DNA of 64,000 nt from Patiria pectinifera (taxonomy: Eukaryota > Echinodermata > Asteroidea > Valvatida > Asterinidae): NCBI GenBank assembly GCA_029964075.1, contig CM057150.1, positions 6,292,900 through 6,356,899 of the forward strand, in the 5' to 3' direction. The number at the start of each line of letters is the position of its first letter. Positions within the stretch are counted from its first letter, which is position 1. The position numbers were made by a program, and so were the translations under genes. Positions 21,791-31,727 of the stretch are shown piece after piece. Below the pieces are notes generated by a model that had not been told where the DNA came from, made no database searches, and saw only the letters and a list, made by a program, of their open reading frames with translations.

Positions 21791-22804
21791 GTGGTAGTTT
21801 TAAACATTATACTAGTGCATATATAGCGCCCTCCAGCATAATTCTATATATACTAACAGCGTGTGGTATGGAAAAAAATAGCGCGACCGGGTCATCGATA
21901 ATGCAAACAAGCAGCCATAGCTTAAAGAAAAAGATAAAAATTACCTGCTTCCCAGACAACTTACCTTTTATTACAAAGGTAGGGTATCTAGTATTACAAA
22001 AAGAAACTACCATTGGAGGGAAAAGAAGGTAGATTTCGACTTTGGAAGATATTTTTTATTGCTTGTATGCTAGTCCCAGGAACACATCCTTTTCAGGGCA
22101 TTACCTTCATTTTATAAAGTTACCACTTTCAAGAGTAGCATAAAAATCTCAGGAGAACGATCTGCGTAAAACAGTCGGAAAATGACCAAAATAAGCCTAT
22201 ACCAACTGGAATTTACTTGTTTTCCGAATCACGTGATCGGCTTTCCCAAAGGCACTGATATAATATAGCCATTGATTGGTCAAAAGCTGAAAGGGGAGGG
22301 ACACCAGCTGACTAAAGGGGGCGCTGTTTAAGCATGCCTACAACATATTATACACATACATGTTGTTATGCCCGTTTTATGAGCAATACCCGCAGTTTAC
22401 GCAAAAGGTGAACAATATTAAAACGCCCTGGGCAAAAAATAAATTGCAGATTTAAGGAAACTTAAGTTACTTTAACACTTTTCAGTAATCCAGTTCCACG
22501 CCAATCTCCGAACGAACTTCCTGAAAGTAGGACGAATCAGAATCGTACATTCGAGAATTACCCTGGACGAAGTGAAATATATTGGTGTTATTGTTAATCC
22601 CAAATCGGAATGAAAAATGAAGCCCAAAGGACGTTCTGGAACGAAATTGAAGTATCATTTCATGGAATTTAAATGATGCAAGTGTAAAATATATTATTTC
22701 GCAAGAAACACTTTTTATAGAGTCTTATATAGCGCACGTATCTACCGACTATTTGGTACTCAAGGCGCTGGAGATATGTCTAGTATTAAAGAAAGGTAAA
22801 TAAA

Positions 22805-23105
22805 GTTAATGAGAGATATGAGACCCATTATGTAGCACCTTATAAGGGTGTACAAGGTGCTGCGGCGCATATTGCAGCCACTGCCAGAAACACTGGGGCA
22901 AACCCCTTCTCTTAGCGATAAGTGCTACTGTGGTCCTTAACGTTGCATTACACAACACATGGGACCTACGGCTTTACGTCCAATCCGAAGGACGAAGCAG
23001 TAAAAGTGCCTTGCTCAAGAGCACAAGCACCATGTTCCCACGGTCAGGATTCGAACCCATGTACCAAAGCACAAGAGTCGAAAACCGTAACTATTGGACC
23101 ACACC
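22805..23105 (-). repeat. tRNA-derived SINE, about 300 bp
   Basis: Read on the minus strand it begins with tRNA-like sequence (A box GTGGTCCAATAGTTACGG, B box GGGTTCGAATCCTGACC). A body follows with CTTGAGCAAGGCACTTTTAC, TCGTCCTTCGGATTGGACGT and AGCACCTTGTACACCCTTAT. This arrangement of a Pol III head plus conserved body is a full-length SINE of a type common in marine invertebrate genomes. Confidence 0.75.
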
Positions 23106-23569
23106 CACTTTAAGCGTTCCAAGGTTTAAGTCTCCCTTAAACCTTTTCAAGACTGCAAATGTTCCCCCATAAACCGTCTTGTAATAGCTCCGGAATGCTT
23201 CGGTAGACTGGCATGGAATTTGGTAGCTTTTCCTAACTTTAATCAAGGTTGAATATAGTACCCAAAACAGATTCTATATGACGTACGCTGTTAGATTGAC
23301 AACCGATTTAACACCACAATAATTATATATTTGATTTAAAAGCATGTGAGTATGATTAAAAAAAAATTAAACCATGTTTTTGCCTATTCTATTATGTAAT
23401 TATGTGCATCATCTTGTCAACTATAATTCATGCCGGGAAATCCAATATGGTCGGCAATGGAAATGGCACTTTAATTTCACCTGCGGTCTGCATGAAACAA
23501 ATGTAAGCATTTAAACCATTACCGTAAGTATCCAATTTGTACCTTTTATTGTTAAAAGAGATTTCAGGA

Positions 23570-25314
23570 CAATTTCTGACAAAATCTAGACAAATTATCA
23601 TTTTGCACCCAAATTGGGTGAAGTGTCCTGTACGTAGCAATGACTTATAGATGCCACAAATGGTTAGATATAAGACCAAAATACCCTCAAACTTATAGGT
23701 ATAAGAAACCAAACAAATATCGCTTTAATAGCATCTTAACTATCAGTAAGCCTACTTAATAATTAACATATTATAATACATGTATACCACCTCAATAATT
23801 CACGTAAAATACAAATAGTGTGCAAAAGCGTACAGCGTCCACACTTTAAGGTCACGGGGCAGATTCGATCGAATTTTGCACCCCAAAATGGGCGAGTGAC
23901 CTGCAGCGGTAACTTTATAGATGCCTCAAATGGTTCAATAAGACCAGAAATACCGCAGCCTGATAGGTATAATAAACCAAACAATTATCACTTGACATCT
24001 TAACTACCAATACTCAATAATTAACATAATTATACATGTATGTACCACCGCATTTATATACAAACGATTTGTCAAAGCGTACAGCATCCACACTTAATCC
24101 AAGGTAAATTCCATCATTTGTAATTTGCGCATTTTGTTCGAAGCAACATATACGTGCTCAAAATCTAAAGAAGACGGTGATAAGCAACTAACGTGATGAA
24201 GTTTCAGCTCAGCTTCAGCTGTGTATTTCAAGGAAAACAGCATTCTAGGATCTCGATTTCAAATCAAAAGTTGCTGAATCACGTTTTGATTTGGGCCTGA
24301 ATTCAGCGTCCAAGACTGTTCTCACTGAGCCGATTGCAGCTACGCGATGTCGCGCACTGATCCGACGAATCACGGCAACCGCGCCAGTGCAGTGTGTGCG
24401 TCGTGTCAAACCTTGCGCGCGCTTCGCGGAATAACAAAACGAACCACTAACTGAAATCTCCAATGGAAAGGCCTTCTTTCGTTGATTTCTTCAAAATGAC
24501 AGCTTGCTATAAAGAATAATTTCACAGGGAGTATAGTCCCCTTACTATCTTTCAACCAAGTATGTTTTTCAACAATAATTACGTCAGTCACTTTTTGGAT
24601 AGCTGCAAATGATGGACTGTAGCTTTAAGGTCCTTGGGTAGATTCGATCCCAATCTGGGTCAGATTTGACCAGATATTTTTCCGGGCCAACATGAAAATC
24701 GATTTAACACCACAATAATTGGTTACTTTTTTTAAAAACATATAAGTGTGATTTTTTTTTTAAAATCAACAGCATGGTTTCTTTGCCTATTCTATTACGT
24801 AATCACTTAAGATGAACATCCTTGGTCGCGTGACTCTGAGTCACTTTCCGGGGCTATTTGAAGAAGTTTCACGATTGTACCAAAAAGTGTCATTTGACCG
24901 AGAAAAGTGTCCTTTTTAAACTAGAATCTCATTTTGACCCCGAAGAGTGTCTGGTCAAATCGTATCCTCATTCCGGGTCGAATCTTACCGGGGACTTTTA
25001 TGAGTGTATTTACCCTCAATGTAGTATAAACAGATTTACGTGAGTTCAAAATGATCAAGTTTTAATAGTCCGTATCATACTCCGATACAGAAAAAGTGGA
25101 TATCTCTTGTGGGGAAATTTCCCCTTAATTCGTATGCTTTAACCTTGAAGGAAAACAAGACAGTTTAGCATCTTCAAAATTAAGCGACAGCAGATAATAG
25201 GTAGGATTGCGAATGGCAAACTAAAATAGAAAAGAAAATGTTGCTTTTGTGTTGTCACTGAAAGATTCTCGAGTTTCGACTTTGAAAATCCGCCTGTGAT
25301 AATAAACCTATCGA
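23570..25314. repeat. 3' flank of GPCR copy 4, inverted duplicate of 15744-17060
   Basis: It matches the DNA downstream of GPCR copy 1 in reverse orientation, including the 3' UTR next to the stop codon (AGATTCTCGAGTTTCGACTT near 25262 against AAACTCGAGCCAGTCGAAAC near 15779). Blocks resembling GGTCACGGGGCAGATTCGAT (near 23850) are present more than once, so the flank has been further rearranged. Bases 23106-23569 show nothing recognisable. Confidence 0.65.
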
Positions 25315-25500
25315 TTACAAACCGGTTTCTGTATTCACAATACTCAGGTCAGCTTCAGTTTCGTTAGGTTTTGCCTTAATGACACAACGACAAAACATGG
25401 CATAAAACCCCTCTCTGAAACCATCCAATCGCCACCAGTATATCAACGGATTGATCAGGGTGGAGAAAGTGTAGAGGAAGTAACTTCCCCAAAGCCAGGC
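25315..25500 (-). CDS. Class A GPCR, MECA-like, copy 4 (C-terminal part, cut by gap)
   Basis: The minus strand encodes the last 61 residues of a receptor very close to copy 1. They start AWLWGSYFLYTLSTLINP in TM7, continue with NPLIYWW, GFREGFYAMFCRC and end ETGL; the stop codon is at 25315-25317. The rest lies in the 500-N gap. Sequence right of the gap is not receptor, and about 240 missing codons exceed 500 bases, so the real gap must be longer than shown or the gene is truncated. Its 3' flank mirrors that of copy 1. Function is as inferred for copy 1; whether it is intact cannot be known here. Confidence 0.8.
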   Translation of the reverse strand, partial: AWLWGSYFLYTFSTLINPLIYWWRLDGFREGFYAMFCRCVIKAKPNETEADLSIVNTETGL

Positions 25501-26000
25501 NNNNNNNNNNNNNNNNNNNNNNNNNNNNNNNNNNNNNNNNNNNNNNNNNNNNNNNNNNNNNNNNNNNNNNNNNNNNNNNNNNNNNNNNNNNNNNNNNNNN
25601 NNNNNNNNNNNNNNNNNNNNNNNNNNNNNNNNNNNNNNNNNNNNNNNNNNNNNNNNNNNNNNNNNNNNNNNNNNNNNNNNNNNNNNNNNNNNNNNNNNNN
25701 NNNNNNNNNNNNNNNNNNNNNNNNNNNNNNNNNNNNNNNNNNNNNNNNNNNNNNNNNNNNNNNNNNNNNNNNNNNNNNNNNNNNNNNNNNNNNNNNNNNN
25801 NNNNNNNNNNNNNNNNNNNNNNNNNNNNNNNNNNNNNNNNNNNNNNNNNNNNNNNNNNNNNNNNNNNNNNNNNNNNNNNNNNNNNNNNNNNNNNNNNNNN
25901 NNNNNNNNNNNNNNNNNNNNNNNNNNNNNNNNNNNNNNNNNNNNNNNNNNNNNNNNNNNNNNNNNNNNNNNNNNNNNNNNNNNNNNNNNNNNNNNNNNNN
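25501..26000. other. Assembly gap (500 N)
   Basis: An exact run of 500 N, a placeholder length. It interrupts GPCR copy 4. Confidence 0.99.
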
Positions 26001-26028
26001 TGGGCTGGGAATTAGTGACTGTATCAGG

Positions 26029-27798
26029 CTAAGGCCAAACAAAATAAATGGTGTGTTTACGATAACGGCCTGAAAAAATCCAGGTAGGTAGGTAGGGAAA
26101 TAATTTTATTTTGTAATTTTTTTTTCATTTCAGTTCTGCATGCCCATGCGTGTTCTTTCGCAAAAAATTGTATAAAACCACTATTCAAGCATTGAACATA
26201 TTCAATCGATACATTTCAATCCAAATTAATTTGTTTCGTCGGCCAGGGTTCTCCCCAGGATTTTGTCAAACATGTGGGGAAGATTTGCTGTGATTCAACA
26301 ACCCGAAAATGTTTGAACTTTAGAAGCTCTCTGGTGCATTTTAGAGCAAATCTGGGGGTCTTTATCTTAAGATTTGTCCTTGAAATTCAGAGGAGATCTT
26401 GTAGGTTATTAATATTTTTGTAATTAAAGGAAAATCAAAATTGTTAACTTTAAAAAAATTAACATCTCACAACCTGTGTTTCATTGCTTCCTAACTAGAA
26501 AAGTATGCATTACATTTACATGCAAGTTTCAAATTAAGAAATTAAGGTGGAGAAAAAACTTTTGCTTCCGATTACATGTCTTTCAAAATAGCGTCAGTAG
26601 GTCGAAAAATTATTTCGCCAATTTTTTGGGGTGCTGATTAATGGAGCATCATTCGTACTAATCATGGAAATCATGTCAATGGAATCATAATCAAGGAATC
26701 ATGTTTATTTTGTGCCTGGATTATTTTCATTTGCGCCACGAAAATTATCAAGACTGGCTATCAGAAGTGATTAAAACTTGCATCACCTAATTAAAAATAT
26801 ATATTTGAGGTCGGTGATTCCACTTTATACTTAACATACATCACGGCCGCTGGCACCACCAACATTCCGCCTGGCTGGCCGAACATCGCGCCGTGCTCAC
26901 GGCCCGAAAATCTTGCACTACTGCAGAAACACGCTACGATGTTTCGCCGCAAGTTCGAGCTTTGCAATCTCGTCATTTTAATGGAAAACACATACACAGA
27001 AAGAAAAGATCACGTTCTGTGAATTAATTCGCAGAAATTCTCTTTCTCCAGCGATGTTTGTTTGGTAATATTTTTACGATCCAACTTCGGCCCACTACAT
27101 CATCATGCTGTATGATACGAAGTATGGACCGGAGAGAGGCAGTAGTCACTGGTTCCGGTCCTTCATCATAGCATTGATTCCGAGCTGGCGAAGGGAACCA
27201 GTGCATCATGCTGTATGTTAGCTGGGAGCTGCTGATGGTCGATGTGTGCATTTTGATCACACATGCATCGGAAAAACAGGATTTTGGTCAAGATTTTGAA
27301 ATAATGGCGTATGTAACGATCAAATTGTGCATTTCAATGACGTGTATGATAATTATATTGTGCGTATCGGGCTAAAAAATGTGATCGGCATTTTTTTGTC
27401 GGCGTATCGGGCCGGCCGCAATTCCAGCGTATCGGGCAGATACGCAGTACGCACGTTTGTATGTGGGGAGAACCATGCCGTCCGTCGGCCAGCCAGGCGT
27501 ACCCCGATGCGTTTGTGCAAAAATAATCGTACTTCGTAGTTTGAGAGTTCAAGTTTTGAGATCGTCGCGATTTTCGCACGTTTAACACAGGAATGTTTGT
27601 GTCAAATCATGGTCAGATTCAAGTGTGGAAAGTGTTTTTTGTTCGTGGCAAATAATTAAAAGTACTTGAAATGTTTGAAATTTGTCAATTATCAACCTTC
27701 AAAATGGCAATAAAAAGTTTGAGGTCGGCAATTTGGCCGAAAAAATTCCAGGTCGGTCGGGTTACCGTAAACACACCATTTTTTTTGTTCGGCCTAAT
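26029..27798. mobile_element. 1.77 kb terminal-inverted-repeat element, non-autonomous
   Basis: The left end (CTAAGGCCAAACAAAATAAA, then TGGTGTGTTTACGATAACGG) and the inverted right end (TTAGGCCGAACAAAAAAAAT, then TGGTGTGTTTACGGTAACCC) match over about 55 bases. The interior is AT-rich with a GC-rich patch containing repeated GTATCGGGC (about 27362-27440). No transposase reading frame is visible, so it looks like a non-autonomous DNA transposon. The family cannot be named from the ends alone. Confidence 0.7.
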
Positions 27799-28121
27799 TG
27801 GGTGCCAAGGTCGACAGTGTCTGTGGATTGTGCCTTAACTGTATAATGAATATCCCAGAGTGCAGACTGCTGTTTTCCATTCATACTTCACTCAAAGTCC
27901 CGGGAATTGTCGGGAGGTCAACCATTCACCATTTAAATGACCAAACAAACTTGCCTGAAGCTAAATATGGGAAAGATAGCCACGTCAGAGGTATAGCATT
28001 GTCCACAGCAGAACTTGATATCAGTACCATACCGTCCGTGCGCTCACACGCACAACCCGCGCGGACATGCAGCAATCCACCTGCCGCATTAATCGAACAC
28101 CTTTATATCAAGGTCCTTGGG

Positions 28122-28275
28122 ACTTAACGGATTATCTTGTTATAACAGGCACCTTGTATTAACAGTATTGGAAAACAAAGGAAAACAAAGACTTGGGACC
28201 TCAAATTGTGCTTGTTATAAGCAGGATCTTGTATTAACAGTGCTCTTCTTATCAGGGTTCGACTGTATACATTTT
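28122..28275. repeat. Possible pogo/Tigger-like MITE, truncated
   Basis: GGATTATCTTGTTATAACAG, TTGTATTAACAGT and the right end AGGGTTCGACTGTATA resemble the ends of pogo-type elements. A fuller copy is at 43265-43457. The left end is missing or diverged. Bases 27799-28121 show nothing recognisable. Confidence 0.4.
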
Positions 28276-28389
28276 CTTGTGTCCGTACGTCGTCCGCATT
28301 CTGACACGCGATACAAACCGTTTACGTCTCGTCATTGCTAACGTTAATTTATCGATACCGAAATTAAGACTTCCAGACAAAACAAATTA

Positions 28390-29150
28390 TCGAAAGCTCG
28401 GACGGCCATTCGTGAATGGTTAGACAGAAGTTTGAGTCTAGTTCCCGTACGTGAGATTGCACGCACGAATCGCATGTTTATCGTATCTGCCTCCCCCGCT
28501 CTAGATCGATCGCCAGACTATTCACAAGAATTTTGCACAGAGCTATCGAATCACGCGAAAATTGGTCACATAAAAATGTGCTTTCTCCTGGTTACGTTTT
28601 AGAGTTGGATTTCTGGCACAAACAATCTAGTTGACATTAATGGTCAACCTATGAAGCCGTTCTTTCGCGCAACTTCTGCAGTGTACTCAGACGCTAGCGA
28701 GTCTGGTTATGGCGGTTTTGTAGTACATTTCACCGATTCAACATGCACAGGTTTATGGCCAGAAAGTAAAGAAAGAGAGTTCTACACTCCGAGAACTCAA
28801 AGCCGTGTTGTACGTTTGCGCTCCATAGGCCAGAAATTATCTGGACAAAAACTGAAATGGTTCGCTGAGAGTCAAAGTGCTTGCCGTATTATTTCGGTGG
28901 GAAGCACTAACCCAGAGTTGCATAATTTGAGCATCGATCACTTGTCCACAACATAACGTCATAATCGAACCCGAATGGCTCCCTCACGATCAGAATTACG
29001 TGCAGACGAATTTAGTAGGAATGATGATTCAGACGATTTGTCATTAAATCACAATGTTTTCATCCTGTTAGATAAGAAACTCTGTCCTCACTCAATCGGC
29101 AAATTTACATCGTGCTACCCGGCGTACCATTGTACTGTTTCTGCCTTTAA
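28390..29150 (+). pseudogene. DIRS-like retroelement remnant, RNase H region
   Basis: Broken reading frames read, in order: a basic helix region with VPVREIARTNRMFIVSASPAL (28393 onward), LEFWHKQSS then a stop, NGQPMKPFF, and an RNase H-like core with YSDASESGYGGF (about 28684-28720), followed by PEWLPHDQN and, after a frameshift, ADEFSRNDDSDDLS. This order is typical of the reverse transcriptase/RNase H end of DIRS-type tyrosine-recombinase retroelements. At least one stop codon and two frame changes make it non-functional. No recombinase or terminal repeats were recognised nearby. Confidence 0.6.
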
Positions 29151-29639
29151 TTAAAAACAAATGGAAATTTATATAATTGTATATGCTCAGAGTGAAACTA
29201 TAGACTTTATGAATCAGAATGCAAATCACTCTGAATTTCAAAACAGAAGAAAATATTTTCGGAAAACAAATCATCCAGCGGAAACAGTCTGAGTACCATG
29301 TGCACAACGGAGACATCTCCGTAACCAACGTCAGATATAATTATGTGAGCAATGCAAATTTTATGCGGCCCCTTGCGCCAGCCAATCAGAGTCGACTTTA
29401 ACAAATTGTAACGTCATTAAGATCATACTATGAAGCTGTTAGTTCGTGGGAAGATGAGGCCTTTTTTTCGCTAGCCACGCGGTCTGGTTCGCCGAATTTT
29501 ATAAAACTTTACAGACATGTACATTATGGTGTGTCCTATCGATAAAACCTAGTTCCCTGATCCACAACTTGTTTGGAAAAGAAAAAAATTGGGATAAAAA
29601 CGCCGACAATTCTACATGAAAAAAAAGAAAGAAACAACG

Positions 29640-30440
29640 CCCTCTATTGACATAGTCAGAAACCTTTTCTCACGCAATGGCCGTCCGAGTTCGGGCGGTC
29701 ATCAGTTCTTGACGCGAGTATTTTCTATTGTTCTTGCGCGCGGACGGCGGGAACACCGTCCCACGAACACCGAAGTCCAAGAGCCAGGGGTCATTTGTTT
29801 TTTTGGAAATGACCAAGTGTTTAGTGGGTATTTTTGGAAAGGGTACACCTTGGAGAATTCGAATTGGATAGTCTTATGGTTACCTGGCGGTGGACCTGGA
29901 TACCAAGAGCAGATAAGTGACGTCACATATGCAGTGATTTGGACATGCAACAGCCGTCGAGTCGGAAATGGACTGTGTACGCAGAACGTACGTACTACTG
30001 ACCCAGCGGCTGTTGGATGTCCATGTACAACCAACAGATTGTGCACATACCAACGATGCACAGCACTGAGAAGAATATTTACGGGCCTTGTTTACGCTCA
30101 TAATTTACTGCTTAATGATATTAGCCTTGTTAAGCCCGGTTCATACTTCATGCGAAAGCGAAAGCGAACGCGAATCTGTGACGTCATGGCAAGTATTCGC
30201 GCTGCGAATTCGCAAAAGTTGAACACATTTCAACTCGGGCGAATTTCGCAGCGAATGTTTCATGGTGTCAAATTCGCTTCGCATTTGCATTCGCATGAAG
30301 TATGAACCGGGCTTAAAACAGGAAAAAAACGCAACCAATAGAATTTATAGAGCACTGTTTGCCGAACTAATTTGTTCCAATAAGAAACATAAGAAAAACA
30401 GCGCCCTCTATTGACATAGCCAGAAACATTTCGCACGCAA
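29640..30440. repeat. Composite repeat between direct repeats, with nested MITE
   Basis: CGCCCTCTATTGACATAG followed by CAGAAAC and a C-ACGCAATG tail occurs at 29639-29680 and again at 30402-30441. Between them lie a short inverted repeat (CATGCAACAGCCG near 29944 against CGGCTGTTGGATGTCCATG near 30007) and the TTAA-flanked element at 30130-30316. A 229-residue open frame across this stretch has no recognisable domain and runs into the MITE, so no gene is called. Confidence 0.45.
30130..30316. mobile_element. MITE with TTAA flanks and AAGCCCGGTTCATACTTC ends
   Basis: TTAAGCCCGGTTCATACTTC at the left and the inverted GAAGTATGAACCGGGCTTAA at the right are perfect copies. The arms continue through GCGAAAGCG/CGCTTTCGC-type sequence. 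TTAA at both edges fits a piggyBac-type target duplication, but the TTAA may equally belong to the repeat. Confidence 0.7.
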
Positions 30441-30989
30441 TGAGTGCAGGCTATGGTACTCCTTTCTTGATATATTCCAGCGTTTTGTCAATATTTCTTA
30501 TCAGGATGCCAAAACCTCTTCATTACAATTTAGTCCAATTAAAAATGTAAAGGTTTTATGCTCGCAGGTTATTTATTAGCTCGATCGGTATGTTAAACCC
30601 TAGAGCAGAATAGTTTTGTGAACTTTTATCTCGGGGTAATTTCTTAATAACTTTCAGTTCTGCTCCCACAGTTAAAAAAAAAACCCAAATGGCCATCTAG
30701 TCAGGTTGTTTGCAAAGTTTCCCTCTTTTCAATATCAGAGAAGGGACATTTTAAAAGCGAATATAGCTGAAGTTGAAACGTCTGATATAGGTGTCGTTTA
30801 GAACTAAATGGGTTACACGGGGTCTAAAATCCTATTAAAAGTTCGTGACTCCGGCAGAGAAAAGTACATTGTAAGCACAACACGAAGTTACTCAGAGTAA
30901 ATTCAACTCGATCGAAAGTGCCCAAACAAGTTTGAAAAAAAGTACATATTGAAAACAAGATTTTTCATGAGAGCCCAAACCTTACCCAC

Positions 30990-31285
30990 TATCGTTTTAA
31001 AGGCCGTGTTTGGTCCTGTCGTAGACCGGGGTTTGAAGAAGCTGCGACCGGCGATGGTGCTGATGATCACATTGTGCTCTTCGTCTCTACTGATAATTCC
31101 GTGGGTGAACTCCTACTGGCTCATGATGATGGATGCATTTGTCTATTTTGGCGGGTGTGGAGTACTCGTCGCACTGAACGATCTGTACACCAGGCAGCTG
31201 CTTGGTACTGATCTATTGGCGTGTGCATTCGCTTGGATGGAGCTGGTGACCGCCATGTTGAGCTTCAGTCTTGGATTCTTCCCGG
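30990..31285 (+). pseudogene. Broken copy of the MFS transporter penultimate exon
   Basis: This region matches the second half of the transporter exon 1547-2404 almost residue for residue (KAVFGPVVDRGLKKLRPAMV, then WVNSYWLMMMDAF and FAWMELVTAMLSFSLGFF). It ends at the same splice donor (G/GTAAAA at 31285). The first half of the exon is absent; sequence left of 30990 is unrelated and contains no AG acceptor in frame that I can defend. No terminal exon like 5256-5386 is visible downstream. The reading frame is open and changes are few, so the copy is recent. It is most likely a duplicated fragment. Confidence 0.75.
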
Positions 31286-31308
31286 GTAAAAACGTGTCAC
31301 CATGAAAA

Positions 31309-31555
31309 GCTTGTGCTTACTCTCTAAATTCCAAAGAGTGAAAATTCACTCCAATCGAGTGAAGATTCACTCCCACAGTCGGAAACTAAGGACTAGACGT
31401 TTTAGACTGAAATGTCTTCAATCGTAAAGATCGAGTTTTCACTCGAGCTTCGACTGAAGTGGTTCTTTTTTCAGACTATTTTAATCGAAAATGAGAGTGA
31501 TTTTCACTCTAAAAGTCTAGTCTCTAATTTCACTCTTTGGAATTTAGAGAGTAAA
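31309..31555. repeat. Fold-back MITE with ACTCTCTAAATTCCAAAGAG ends
   Basis: The left end ACTCTCTAAATTCCAAAGAG and the right end CTCTTTGGAATTTAGAGAGT are perfect inverted copies. The interior repeats GAGTGAAAATTCACTC-type palindromes. It is immediately followed by a fragment related to the element at 2439-3035. Confidence 0.75.
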
Positions 31556-31727
31556 GGCTGGTTCATCATGCTCAGTACAAAAGCAAACACGAACGCGAAT
31601 TTGTATTATTACGGCAAGTATTAGTGCGAATTCGCAAAACTTGAACACATTTCAACTCCGGCGAATTTTGCTGCGAACTTTTCGTGACGTTATATTATTC
31701 GCTTCGCACTCGCACGGCATGAACGAT

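Noticed and set aside
22490..22620. Possible reverse transcriptase C-terminal fragment (VGRIRIVHSRITLDEVKYIG)
   Set aside because: Only one short stretch looks right, with no supporting motifs on either side; chance resemblance cannot be excluded.
25455..26042. A 195-codon minus-strand frame across the gap
   Set aside because: Most of it is N. Only the receptor frame on the left side, ending at 25315, is real; the frame called here is a different one.
29616..30305. A 229-codon frame
   Set aside because: It runs from an A-rich tract through an inverted repeat into the TTAA-flanked MITE; no domain or splice context supports a protein.
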